From assembly GCA_036960375.1 (NCBI GenBank), contig JBALVY010000001.1, positions 682,001 to 746,000 on the forward strand: a stretch of 64,000 bases of DNA. The letters run 5' to 3'. This document shows, piece by piece, positions 8,663 through 16,837 of the stretch. The notes under the pieces are model-generated. The model saw only the letters and a program-made list of their open reading frames with translations, searched no databases and was not told the DNA's origin. Each line of letters begins with the position of its first letter. Position 1 is the stretch's first letter. Made by a program: the position numbers and the translations under genes. This stretch comes from CAWVSB01 sp036960375. GTDB lineage: Bacteria > Pseudomonadota > Gammaproteobacteria > Pseudomonadales > CAWVSB01.

Positions 8663-9445
8663 CTAACTGTCTATTTGCTCTGTATCCTCTTCTGACTTCT
8701 TGCGTTTATGTATTATGCGTCCGGCAATGATACCAACCTCAAATAACAGCCATACAGGTATTGCCAGCATGGTCTGGCTGATGATATCCGGTGGTGTGAG
8801 CACCATACCGACTACGAAACAGCCGACAACGACGTGGGGTCGTTTGGATGCCAGCGTATCCGGGTCGGTAACGCCAGCGGCTATCAGCAATACCGTGGCA
8901 ACGGGGATTTCGAAGGCAATACCGAAGGCAAAAAATAACTTAAGAATAAAATCCAGATAGCTGTTGATGTCGGTCATTACCGCGACACCGTCAGGCACTA
9001 TGCTGGTAAAAAAACCAAATACTAGCGGGAATACGATGTAGTAGGCAAAGGCGATGCCGGCATAAAAAAGTAATATGCTGGAAGCCAAAATAGGTACGGC
9101 AATTTTTTTCTCGTGACGGTACATGCCGGGCGCTACAAACGACCAGGCCTGATGCAAGAGATAGGGTATGGCAATGAATATGGACGAGACCAGCGTGAGC
9201 TTGAACGGTGTGAGAAACGGCGATGCAACTTGCGTTGCGATCATCGAGGTTCCCTCGGGCAGGAAGCGCCGTAAAGGTTCTGAAACAAACGTGTAAATAT
9301 CGTTGGCCCAGTTAAATAAGGCCAAAAATATTAACAAAATGGCTAATACGCTACGTAAAAGCCGGTCTCGCAGTTCGGTCAAATGAGCGATCAGCGGTTG
9401 CGCTTGATCGTCTTCAGGTTCGAGCGGCGAGGGTTTGTCGGTCAT
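8663..9445 (-). CDS. tatC: Sec-independent protein translocase TatC
   Basis: 260 residues with six membrane helices and the TatC hallmarks: LIAHLTELRDRLLRS near the N-terminus, SFVAPGMYRHEKK in the first-loop region, and a conserved F-ATPPD-like segment (MVLTPPDIISQTMLAIP) in the last third. TatC recognises twin-arginine signal peptides in the inner membrane. The start codon overlaps the tatB stop by 4 nt (ATGA), as expected for translational coupling. It is the last gene of the tatABC cluster at the end of the ubi-his-tat string. The charged C-terminus is cytoplasmic. Confidence 0.97.
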   Translation of the reverse strand: MTDKPSPLEPEDDQAQPLIAHLTELRDRLLRSVLAILLIFLALFNWANDIYTFVSEPLRRFLPEGTSMIATQVASPFLTPFKLTLVSSIFIAIPYLLHQAWSFVAPGMYRHEKKIAVPILASSILLFYAGIAFAYYIVFPLVFGFFTSIVPDGVAVMTDINSYLDFILKLFFAFGIAFEIPVATVLLIAAGVTDPDTLASKRPHVVVGCFVVGMVLTPPDIISQTMLAIPVWLLFEVGIIAGRIIHKRKKSEEDTEQIDS

Positions 9446-9783
9446 GCGTCTTTGTCGCTGTTTTTATCGGTCGTATCGGTTTTGTTGCTGCTTAAATCAT
9501 ATTCCAAGTCGTTCAAATCTTTTTTGATCTCGTCCAGACTGCTGGTATCAATGCCGACTTCGTCTTTGAGTTGTTTCATAATTGACTGATTATGTAGCTC
9601 GGCTTTGATCTCCGCGGTATCCACCTCTCGCTCAATCTCTGTTTTGAGCTGGGTAAAAGTCGAGCGTGCCTGCCGCAAAAAACCACTGGTGGTGCGGATA
9701 GCCCCGGGCAGCCGCTCAGGCCCCAGTACCAGCAGGGCTACGACGCCAATAATCAGTAGTTCCGCAAAACCGATATCGAACAT
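9442..9783 (-). CDS. tatB: Sec-independent protein translocase TatB
   Basis: 113 residues: one N-terminal membrane helix (FDIGFAELLIIGVVALLVLG) ending with the GPERLP hinge, then an amphipathic helix and an acidic, charged cytoplasmic tail. The E8-L-P arrangement (FAEL) and GPERLPGAIR distinguish TatB from TatA. TatB forms the receptor complex with TatC. The gene follows tatA without a gap (tatA stop 9784-9786, tatB ATG 9781-9783) and overlaps tatC by 4 nt. Confidence 0.95.
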   Translation of the reverse strand: MFDIGFAELLIIGVVALLVLGPERLPGAIRTTSGFLRQARSTFTQLKTEIEREVDTAEIKAELHNQSIMKQLKDEVGIDTSSLDEIKKDLNDLEYDLSSNKTDTTDKNSDKDA

Positions 9784-10029
9784 TTATTTAGCTAACTTAT
9801 CGTCTTCAGTGGATTCAGTCGTTTCTGCTGATTTTTGTTCCACATTGCCTTCTTCTTCCTCTGCTTCCGCGGCGGATTCTTCGTTTTTGGTGTCCATGGC
9901 GCCACGAAAACCCTTCACTGCACTGCCCAGGTCAGAGCCCAAAGTGCGCAAACGCTTAGTACCAAAAAGTAAAACCACGATGGCCAATACAATCAGTAGT
10001 TGCCAAATACTTATTCCACCTAATCCCAT
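9784..10029 (-). CDS. tatA: Sec-independent protein translocase TatA
   Basis: 81 residues: N-terminal helix (SIWQLLIVLAIVVLLFG), the TatA motif FGTKRLRTLGSDLGSA with the conserved F-G hinge, then an amphipathic helix and a highly acidic tail (about 50-78). TatA oligomers form the transport pathway for folded proteins. It is the first tat gene, 15 nt downstream of hisE, in the same order as in pseudomonads. Confidence 0.95.
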   Translation of the reverse strand: MGLGGISIWQLLIVLAIVVLLFGTKRLRTLGSDLGSAVKGFRGAMDTKNEESAAEAEEEEGNVEQKSAETTESTEDDKLAK

Positions 10030-10044
10030 AATATTCTCCAGTAT

Positions 10045-10377
10045 CTATTTGTTGCGGGCGGCTTTTTCAGCCAGCCCGGATAAATTAAAACGGCGTTGTA
10101 ATTCTGCTAATACCGCATCGGCATCTTCGCCAAGATGCGATAATAAAACCAGGCTGTGAAACCACAGGTCGGCGGTTTCATAAATCAGATCTTGATTGTT
10201 GCCACTGATCTCGGCATCTTTGGCGGCTATAATCGTTTCTGTACACTCTTCGCCAAGTTTTTCCAGTATCTTATTTAGGCCTTTGTGATGCAAGCTTGCG
10301 ACATAGGAGTCATCTGGTGATGAATCGTTTTTCCGTTCAGCTAATACGGCACCTAATTCTTTTAACACGTCACTCAT
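10045..10377 (-). CDS. hisE: Phosphoribosyl-ATP pyrophosphatase
   Basis: 110 residues of the MazG-like HisE family: HHKGLNKILEKLGEECTE and the metal-binding EE/ETADLWFH region (about 66-75) are present. It hydrolyses phosphoribosyl-ATP in the second step of histidine synthesis. I chose ATG 10377 because GGAG lies six nt upstream; an in-frame GTG directly before it is too close to that site. The start overlaps the hisI 3' end by 8 nt. HisE and HisI are separate proteins here, as in Pseudomonas, not fused as in enteric bacteria. Confidence 0.95.
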   Translation of the reverse strand: MSDVLKELGAVLAERKNDSSPDDSYVASLHHKGLNKILEKLGEECTETIIAAKDAEISGNNQDLIYETADLWFHSLVLLSHLGEDADAVLAELQRRFNLSGLAEKAARNK

Positions 10378-10765
10378 CACTCGCTCCGTAAATCGTTGCC
10401 GGGTCTTTTAATACGGCATCGGTTTCAGTCCACTGGCCGTTCTCTAGTTGCCGGTAAAAGCAGCGACGTCGGCCTGTATGACAGGCGATTCCACCCAGCT
10501 GCTCTACTTCCAGCAAGATGACGTCGGCGTCGCAGTCCAGGCGCAGGCTTTTGACCTTCTGCACATGCCCGGAGGTTTCACCTTTAGCCCACAAGGCCTG
10601 ACGCGAGCGAGAAAAATACACTGCTTCATTACGCTCAATAGTGAGCAGCAATGACTCCCGATTCATCCAGGCCATCATCAGTACTTCGCCGGACTGCCAG
10701 TCCTGGGCAATAGCGGGTACAAGACCGTCGTCGGTCCATTTGATGTCTTTGGTTAAACTACTCAC
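10370..10765 (-). CDS. hisI: Phosphoribosyl-AMP cyclohydrolase
   Basis: 131 residues with the HisI zinc and magnesium motifs: LDCDADVILLEV (about 84-95) and CHTGRRRCFYR (about 101-111), plus the MAWMNRESL segment near residue 32. It opens the adenine ring of phosphoribosyl-AMP, the third step in histidine synthesis. It overlaps hisE downstream and lies 39 bp after ubiB. The other his genes are not in this window, which is normal for this gene order. Confidence 0.95.
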   Translation of the reverse strand: MSSLTKDIKWTDDGLVPAIAQDWQSGEVLMMAWMNRESLLLTIERNEAVYFSRSRQALWAKGETSGHVQKVKSLRLDCDADVILLEVEQLGGIACHTGRRRCFYRQLENGQWTETDAVLKDPATIYGASDE

Positions 10766-10804
10766 CGGTGGCTCCCATTCTTACAGCCGTCTATTATGAC
10801 ACAA

Positions 10805-12442
10805 TCAGGGTCGTAGCAGCAGGGCTGCGGCAACGGCAAATAACGCCCAACTAATGGGAGGCAATTGTCGGATGTTGTCCAGTATTTGGGGTTGTGCGAC
10901 CACCAGGCCCCCAATCAACAGCAGGGTACCAGTTAGTCGCAGACGTTTTCGTTTGCGCTCGTTTTCCAGCTCACTGCGTACTTTTTCCAGCTGTTGCTGT
11001 TGCGCACTGACCAGTTCGTTCAGTCGGCTACCATGGTTAAGGCTCTCTAACACCAGGTCAGGAACGTTGGGTAGTTGCTCTAGCCATTGTGGCGCGTGAT
11101 TGCGAATTTGCTCAATCATGCCGGCGGGAGCATAGCGGTCTTTGATCCAGCGATCCAAATAGGGCTTGGCTGTTTGCCACAGGTCCAGCTGAGGGTAGAG
11201 TTCTCGCCCCAGGCCTTCGATATTGAGCAGGGTTTTTTGCAATAAGACCAGCGACGGTTGAATTTCCATATCAAAGCGGCGAGCCGTGCGAAACAGATAA
11301 ATCAGCAATAGGCCAAAGGATATTTCACCAATAGGTTTCTCAAACACTGGCTCACAGGCTGAGCGAATGGCTGATTCGAAATCTTGTACCCTTGTTGACG
11401 GGGGAACCCAGCCACACTCTATATGCAGCACGGCAACTTGCCGGTAATCCCGCTCAAAGATTGCCAGTAGATTGCGTGCCAAATAGTAGCGATCAAAATC
11501 ACTGAGACTGCCAATAATGGCGCAATCAATACCAATATACTGCGGGTTTTTAGGCTCCCGGCGGGAGATGAATATATTGCCCGGATGCATGTCGGCATGA
11601 AAGAAGTTATCGCGAAATACCTGGGTGAAGAAAATCTCTACCCCACGTTCGGCGAGTAACTTCATGTCCGTGCCCTGAGCCTCAATAGCCCCAACGTCGC
11701 CAACAGGAATGCCTTCAATACGTTCCATTACCATGACATTGCTGCGTACATAGTCGAAATAGACTTCAGGCACATAGAGCATGTCTGAGGTGAGAAAGTT
11801 ACGCCTTAATTGTGAGGTATTTCCCGCTTCACGTTGCAGGTCAAGTTCATCCAGAATAGTTTGGCGGTAGTCGCCAACCACTTCTACCGGCCTCAGACGT
11901 TTGCCGTCTGGAACATAGCGCTCTATCCATTGAGCCAATTTGGCCATCAGTCGAGTATCAACTTCAATGGTCGGCTGTATATTTGGCCGTACTACCTTGA
12001 CCACAACCTTGCGCCCGCTGGGTAAAGTGGCGCCATGTACCTGGGCTATGGACGCGGAGGCGAGCGGTTCTTCGTCAAACTGTTTAAAAAGTGTATCGGT
12101 AGATTGTCCCAGCGCGGCCTCGACTATACTGCGAAATTCGTTGGCACAAAAGGGCGGTACTTGATCCTGCAATTTGGCCAGTTCCCGCGCGTAGTCGGGT
12201 GGCAGAAGGTCTGGTCTGGTAGAAAGTGCTTGTCCGAACTTGATGAAAATGGGGCCCAGACCTTCCAGAGCTAGGCGCAGTCGCTCGGCATCAGGCATTT
12301 TGGGAGCTGGAACCAGGCGTAAAGGCGAAAGTGTAAAAAGCCATTTCAGCATCAGCGGAAGACGCTGACGATCAATCAGCAGGTCTAGTCGGTAGCGAGT
12401 AATAACCGTAATAATTGTGAGTAGTCGGCGTAGTCGACGCAT
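10805..12442 (-). CDS. ubiB: Ubiquinone biosynthesis protein UbiB (atypical kinase/ATPase)
   Basis: 545 residues of the ABC1/UbiB family. The defining KxGQ motif is seen as KFGQ at 68-71, followed by the Ala-rich nucleotide loop region (PLASASIAQVHGA) and the catalytic segment FFHADMHPGNIF. Two C-terminal hydrophobic helices (about 500-520 and 525-542) anchor it to the membrane. UbiB supports ubiquinone synthesis, probably as an ATPase that handles lipid intermediates. It follows ubiJ by 5 nt, and the ubiE-ubiJ-ubiB order is the standard gammaproteobacterial operon. Confidence 0.96.
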   Translation of the reverse strand: MRRLRRLLTIITVITRYRLDLLIDRQRLPLMLKWLFTLSPLRLVPAPKMPDAERLRLALEGLGPIFIKFGQALSTRPDLLPPDYARELAKLQDQVPPFCANEFRSIVEAALGQSTDTLFKQFDEEPLASASIAQVHGATLPSGRKVVVKVVRPNIQPTIEVDTRLMAKLAQWIERYVPDGKRLRPVEVVGDYRQTILDELDLQREAGNTSQLRRNFLTSDMLYVPEVYFDYVRSNVMVMERIEGIPVGDVGAIEAQGTDMKLLAERGVEIFFTQVFRDNFFHADMHPGNIFISRREPKNPQYIGIDCAIIGSLSDFDRYYLARNLLAIFERDYRQVAVLHIECGWVPPSTRVQDFESAIRSACEPVFEKPIGEISFGLLLIYLFRTARRFDMEIQPSLVLLQKTLLNIEGLGRELYPQLDLWQTAKPYLDRWIKDRYAPAGMIEQIRNHAPQWLEQLPNVPDLVLESLNHGSRLNELVSAQQQQLEKVRSELENERKRKRLRLTGTLLLIGGLVVAQPQILDNIRQLPPISWALFAVAAALLLRP

Positions 12443-12447
12443 GAAGT

Positions 12448-13080
12448 TTATTGTCCTGCCTGTAGCTTCGAACGCATTTTTTCTGCGCGAGCCTGCAATC
12501 GTTCAACGCGCTGCGATAAGGCGTCGACATCATCGTAAAAGCCTTCCAGCTCGGCTCGGGCAGGTAAAAGTCGGCCTTCTTCGTGTAAGTATTCTTCCAG
12601 CTGGCGCAAGGCGCTTTGGTGGGCGAAGCGCAACCATTTAGCGCCTTTACGTACCAGCTTGCCCAGTTCATGGGCGGGGATATCTCCTACCAAACGTGCC
12701 AGCTCGCCTTCCCAATCCAGATCCAGGCTGTGTAGAATTGACTGTAATTTTAGTAAGCTACTGGTATCGCCGCGCACAACGATGTTGCCATTTATCAGCT
12801 CGGAACCGGCATCCTCGGCCGCAACAAGCGCGATAAAGTCTGATGGTGCGCCCCTGAGATGGGTATCGACCTCGCCGTCATGGAAACCTTTTAAGTAGAT
12901 CGTATTTTCATCCGGTCGGATATAGATGTCGATTTCAGGACCTTCCAGCTCAAGATGAAAAAGTTTGCCTGAAATATCGGCCAGTGCGTTGCAAGTGGCT
13001 GGGTCCAGCAAGAGTGCACGCTGAACAGCCTGCTCCAGTATGCCAACGGCCGCCGTGTGTAAACCCGGTCCCGGTTGCAT
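12448..13080 (-). CDS. ubiJ: Ubiquinone biosynthesis accessory factor UbiJ (SCP2 domain)
   Basis: 210 residues. The first ~110 form an SCP2 sterol-carrier-like domain (LADISGKLFHLELEGPE, the hydrophobic GAPSDFIALVAAED segment). The C-terminal ~60 residues form a predicted coiled coil (VDALSQRVERLQARAEKMRS). UbiJ, with UbiK, helps the ubiquinone synthesis metabolon bind its lipid intermediates. The ATG at 13080 overlaps the ubiE stop by one base (TGATG), so the genes are translationally coupled. Confidence 0.93.
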   Translation of the reverse strand: MQPGPGLHTAAVGILEQAVQRALLLDPATCNALADISGKLFHLELEGPEIDIYIRPDENTIYLKGFHDGEVDTHLRGAPSDFIALVAAEDAGSELINGNIVVRGDTSSLLKLQSILHSLDLDWEGELARLVGDIPAHELGKLVRKGAKWLRFAHQSALRQLEEYLHEEGRLLPARAELEGFYDDVDALSQRVERLQARAEKMRSKLQAGQ

Positions 13081-13829
13081 CAGGGTTTTACTCCGCGGTG
13101 CAGTGCAACCACGCCGCCGGTCAAGTTGTAGTACTTGGTTTCCGCAAAGCCGGCATCGCTCATCATATCCTTCAAGGTTTCCTGGTCGGGGTGCATACGG
13201 ATACTTTCGGCCAGATAACGGTAACTTTCTTCGTCGTTGGCAACTACCTTGCCGATTTTGGGCAGCAGGGAGAATGAATAGGTGTCATAGGCTTTGCTGA
13301 CTATGGGGTTTCCAGGCTTGGAAAATTCCAGTATTAACAGGCGGCCGCCGGGCTTGAGTACCCGCAGCATTGAGCGCAGGGCTTTGTCTTTGTCAGTCAC
13401 ATTGCGCAAGCCAAAAGCGATGGTCACTATATCGAAGCTGTTATCAGCAAAAGGCAGGCTCTCGGCGTTGGCCTGTGCATATTCGATATTGCCACATAAA
13501 CCCAGATCTACCAGTTTGTCACGGCCCACTTTTAACATGGAGTCGTTGATGTCTGCCAATATGACTTGGCCTTGGGACCCTACCAGTCGGGAAAATTTCG
13601 CAGTCAGGTCGCCAGTACCACCAGCAATATCCAGTATTTTGTTGCCGGGCCGCGCACCGCTGACTTCAATGGTGAAGCGCTTCCAGACGCGGTGAATTCC
13701 GCCAGACATCAGGTCATTCATAATGTCGTATTTAGCTGCTACAGAGTGAAATACGCCCGCGACCATTGAGGCCTTTTCGTCCTTTGGCACATCTTTAAAG
13801 CCAAAATGCGTAGTATCTTTGTCGTTCAT
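13080..13829 (-). CDS. ubiE: Ubiquinone/menaquinone C-methyltransferase UbiE
   Basis: 249 residues of a class I SAM methyltransferase. Motif I is ILDIAGGTGDLT (near 67-78). The UbiE signatures YDIMNDLMSGGIHRVWKR and FGLRNVTDKDKAL are clear. It performs the C-methylation step in ubiquinone biosynthesis in the cytoplasm. It is the first gene of the ubiE-ubiJ-ubiB-hisI-hisE-tatABC string. Its upstream neighbour, the AmmeMemoRadiSam fusion gene, ends 59 bp before its start. Confidence 0.97.
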   Translation of the reverse strand: MNDKDTTHFGFKDVPKDEKASMVAGVFHSVAAKYDIMNDLMSGGIHRVWKRFTIEVSGARPGNKILDIAGGTGDLTAKFSRLVGSQGQVILADINDSMLKVGRDKLVDLGLCGNIEYAQANAESLPFADNSFDIVTIAFGLRNVTDKDKALRSMLRVLKPGGRLLILEFSKPGNPIVSKAYDTYSFSLLPKIGKVVANDEESYRYLAESIRMHPDQETLKDMMSDAGFAETKYYNLTGGVVALHRGVKP

Positions 13830-13888
13830 GTCGATATCCGCTGTATTAGTCGGGCGCTATTGTAGCGCGAAGAGAGACTCAGCGCATT

Positions 13889-15337
13889 TTACCATTGCGC
13901 TTTTGACTTCACTGCATCCGGCACGGAGCCTGAGAACTTCTCTGCTCTGTAGCGCCGAAAGGAGAGGGTCTCAGACCAGTAATTTTCAGCTAGGCCAGCT
14001 TTAAGTTTCAGTTGTCGCACAAACTCAGCAGGCGAGGGCAGGCTTTCCCATACTATCGGTAAGAAAGTGCTGCGGGCAGGCGGCTCATTGGCCGCTTCGT
14101 TGAGTATTATGCCGTCTTCTCCCGGCACTAGCTGGGATAGAAAATCTTGTTCGGACGAGAAGCTCATCGGTACTGAGTGGCTAAGAACTGAAATACCGAT
14201 GTCGAGATCGACAAATTCTTCTGCAGTCAGTGGTTTAAAGCGGCCGTCATGGAAGGCGGCGGCAACCGCGTTGCGGGCCACATCGTCGCGCAGGGGTTGG
14301 TGCGCCTGTAATGAGCCGATGCAGCCGCGCAATTGTCCGTGTAATGTCAGAGTTATGAAGGTAGCGCGCAGGGTGCCATATTGAAATTCTGGTGGGTTGG
14401 GTACAAAGGCCGCGTGTTTCTGATGTTTGCCGTAGTAGTCTATTGCCTGCGCCGCGACACTGATTAAGTCTCTCTGCATTGTCGCGGGTGTTTCGGCATC
14501 AATGATGGGATCAAATTTCCAGCTGCCATAACCGACTACGCGCTGTTTATCGGCGCCGGTATCGCCTGAGTTGCACATATGCAATGTGGTAGGTCGCAGA
14601 CCTTTACTATTTGCCAGCGCTAACAGGCCCGATACGGGCAGGCGGCCACAGGCTCCGTCAGCTTCAATGCCATTAATATCCAGTGCTTCTATGGCGCGCC
14701 GGGTACGCATATCCCGTTGCTGGGCTTCGTTGTAGCCGTGAAAATGACTGAGATCAGAAGAAATTAAAATTAGGGTGTCATCTCCGCCCCAGAGGGTGTC
14801 TATAGCGGCGGCGACCATATTGGCATCGGCCGCCCCAACGATGATTGGCACGATGCTAAAGGGGTTGCGCAGTATTCTCTGCAAGAAAGGTAAGTGAACC
14901 TCCAGGCAGTGTTCGCCATTAAAGGCCGCTTCATTGATGTTGGCGAAACTGAGCTCTGTCAGTGAACTGATGGCGTTTTTATCAATGGCAATGTCACCCA
15001 AGGGGGTGCCGAAGTGACTCGCGCTGGGCAGTGCCAGACCCTTGAAGGCGAGGCGGTGAGCGGGCCCCAGCATGACTACTCGCCGAATACTGTCTGCCGC
15101 TGGAGCTAGATGAGCGTAAGCTTTTGCCGCCGTACTGCCAGAGAATACATGTCCGGCATGTGGCGCGATAATCGCTTTGGGCGCGCGGCCGGCTATTTTG
15201 GTGTCTTGTCGGGCTGTGGCCATGAATGTATCAACCGATATGGCCAGCTCACCGGCATCAGCAGGATAAAATCTGCCAGCCACCTGAGGTGGAAACACGC
15301 TGGATGAGTTAGACTCCGGTGTACTGGTACTGCTCAT
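13889..15337 (-). CDS. AmmeMemoRadiSam protein B-protein A fusion (Memo + AMMECR1)
   Basis: 482 residues joining two domains. Residues ~15-275 are Memo-like (protein B), with the four conserved active-site positions visible: APHAGHVFSG, LGPAHR, SSDLSHFH and cysteine ~230 in GACGRLPVSG. Residues ~285-470 are AMMECR1-like (protein A), with LRGCIGSLQAH around cysteine 339 and FVDLDIGISVLS. In many genomes the two are separate genes beside a radical SAM enzyme; here they are fused and that enzyme is divergently encoded next door. The biochemical role of the trio is not settled. Only 21 bp separate the two start codons. Confidence 0.9.
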   Translation of the reverse strand: MSSTSTPESNSSSVFPPQVAGRFYPADAGELAISVDTFMATARQDTKIAGRAPKAIIAPHAGHVFSGSTAAKAYAHLAPAADSIRRVVMLGPAHRLAFKGLALPSASHFGTPLGDIAIDKNAISSLTELSFANINEAAFNGEHCLEVHLPFLQRILRNPFSIVPIIVGAADANMVAAAIDTLWGGDDTLILISSDLSHFHGYNEAQQRDMRTRRAIEALDINGIEADGACGRLPVSGLLALANSKGLRPTTLHMCNSGDTGADKQRVVGYGSWKFDPIIDAETPATMQRDLISVAAQAIDYYGKHQKHAAFVPNPPEFQYGTLRATFITLTLHGQLRGCIGSLQAHQPLRDDVARNAVAAAFHDGRFKPLTAEEFVDLDIGISVLSHSVPMSFSSEQDFLSQLVPGEDGIILNEAANEPPARSTFLPIVWESLPSPAEFVRQLKLKAGLAENYWSETLSFRRYRAEKFSGSVPDAVKSKAQW

Positions 15338-15358
15338 GGGTTTTTCACTTGTCGATAT

Positions 15359-16456
15359 ATGAATAATAATCCTACATCAATTCCGGCGGCTTATCCCGCC
15401 AGATATTGGCACAAGATGCCCGATGGTCGCATTGAGTGCGATCTTTGTCCGCGTAAGTGCCATTTACACGAGGGTCAGCGTGGCCTGTGTTTTGTGCGGG
15501 AGCGGCAAGCAGACAGTATGGTGCTGACGACCTATGGTCGATCATCCGGCTTCTGCGTCGATCCGATTGAGAAAAAGCCCCTGAATCATTTTTTGCCTGG
15601 CACACCCGTGCTGTCCTTCGGTACCGCTGGCTGTAACTTGGCCTGCAAATTCTGTCAAAACTGGGAAGTCAGTAAAAGCCGAGAGATGGATTCCTTGGCG
15701 GATCAGGCAAGCCCCGAAAGACTGGCTTTGGCGGCACAGCAAACCGGCGCCCGGTCGGTCGCGTTTACCTATAATGACCCGGTGATTTTTCTGGAATATG
15801 CGGTGGATACGGCTTTGGCTTGTCGCGAGGCAGGGATAAAAAATGTTGCGGTGAGTGCCGGTTATATTTGCGAAGAGCCCAGAGTCGAATTTTTTCGTTA
15901 TATGGATGCGGTCAATATTGACCTGAAGGCCTTTAGCAACCGGTTCTATCGCAATATTACCGGCTCTGAATTAAATCCTGTACTGGATACGCTGTTGTGG
16001 CTCAAACATGAGTCGAATGTATGGCTGGAAATTACCACATTATTAATTCCCGGTGAAAACGATTCCGATGCAGAGCTGGATGCGATGACTGCCTGGATCG
16101 CTGAAAATCTGGGGTGTGATGTACCCCTGCATTTCTCGGCGTTTCATCCAGATTATAAAATGATGGATAAGCCACGCACGCCACTGAAGACACTTTTGCG
16201 CGCGCGCCAGCACGGTCTGAATAATGGTCTGCGTTATGTTTACACTGGTAACGTGCAACACCCTGAAACCGATACGACCTATTGCCATCAGTGTCATAGC
16301 GCTCTTATTGTGCGTGACCGATATGAATTACACAGCTGGAATCTGGACCGTTATGGCCGCTGTGCTCAATGTAATACTTTGTGTGCGGGCGTGTTTGAGC
16401 CAAAGCCCGGTGATTGGGGTCGTAAGCGCATGCCAGTCAGGTTGTCGGCTAACTGA
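15359..16456 (+). CDS. amrS: AmmeMemoRadiSam system radical SAM enzyme
   Basis: 365 residues. An N-terminal cysteine cluster (CDLCPRKCHLHEGQRGLC, about 28-45) precedes the radical SAM motif CNLACKFC with cysteines 92, 96 and 99. A C-terminal zinc-ribbon-like set (YCHQCH near 306-311 and CAQCNTLC near 339-346) completes the family layout. It should bind a 4Fe-4S cluster and cleave S-adenosylmethionine; the substrate is unknown. The first residues (ARYWHKMPDGRIECDLCPR) match family N-termini, so the ATG at 15359 is retained even though no strong ribosome site precedes it. The last 8 bp overlap the convergent DUF971 gene. Confidence 0.93.
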   Translation: MNNNPTSIPAAYPARYWHKMPDGRIECDLCPRKCHLHEGQRGLCFVRERQADSMVLTTYGRSSGFCVDPIEKKPLNHFLPGTPVLSFGTAGCNLACKFCQNWEVSKSREMDSLADQASPERLALAAQQTGARSVAFTYNDPVIFLEYAVDTALACREAGIKNVAVSAGYICEEPRVEFFRYMDAVNIDLKAFSNRFYRNITGSELNPVLDTLLWLKHESNVWLEITTLLIPGENDSDAELDAMTAWIAENLGCDVPLHFSAFHPDYKMMDKPRTPLKTLLRARQHGLNNGLRYVYTGNVQHPETDTTYCHQCHSALIVRDRYELHSWNLDRYGRCAQCNTLCAGVFEPKPGDWGRKRMPVRLSAN

Positions 16457-16835
16457 GGTTGAGGAATTGCACGTCGGGGTCGCGCCCTAAACCGGCTTCA
16501 GCTAACCGTGCTAGATAGTTCTCCCAGTTAGACTCAGCCTTAGTGGCTAAATCGTAGAGAATATCCCAGGAGAAAATGCCGCTGTTGTGGCCGTCGTCGA
16601 ATGTAGGCTGAATCGCGTAATTACCAACTGCCGCGAGGCTCGAAATGGCTACGTTGATCTTGCCCCACTGCAGGACCTCCTGGCCTGGGCCATGTCCGCG
16701 TACTTCTGCGGAAGGTGAAAATACCCGCAGGTACTCACAGTTCAAGAGATAGCTGTCGCCGTTTTCGTAGTTAAGTTCAAGCTGCCGTGATTTCTTGTGC
16801 AGTTTGATTTTTGAGGGTATCGGGGAAGTGGCCAT
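16449..16835 (-). CDS. DUF971 / gamma-butyrobetaine hydroxylase-like N-terminal domain protein
   Basis: 128 residues with the DUF971 fold features: IKLHKKSRQLELNYENGDSY at the start, LPxxYLRVFSPSAEVRGHG-type centre (CEYLRVFSPSAEVRGHGPGQ), and FDDGHNSGIFSWDILYDL. The same domain forms the N-terminus of carnitine-pathway hydroxylases and occurs alone in many proteobacteria, where it has been linked to iron-sulfur and iron metabolism; the role here is not known. It follows hslU by 2 nt, the same neighbour as in Pseudomonas, and overlaps the convergent amrS 3' end by 8 bp. Confidence 0.85.
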   Translation of the reverse strand: MATSPIPSKIKLHKKSRQLELNYENGDSYLLNCEYLRVFSPSAEVRGHGPGQEVLQWGKINVAISSLAAVGNYAIQPTFDDGHNSGIFSWDILYDLATKAESNWENYLARLAEAGLGRDPDVQFLNLS

Positions 16836-16837
16836 GG

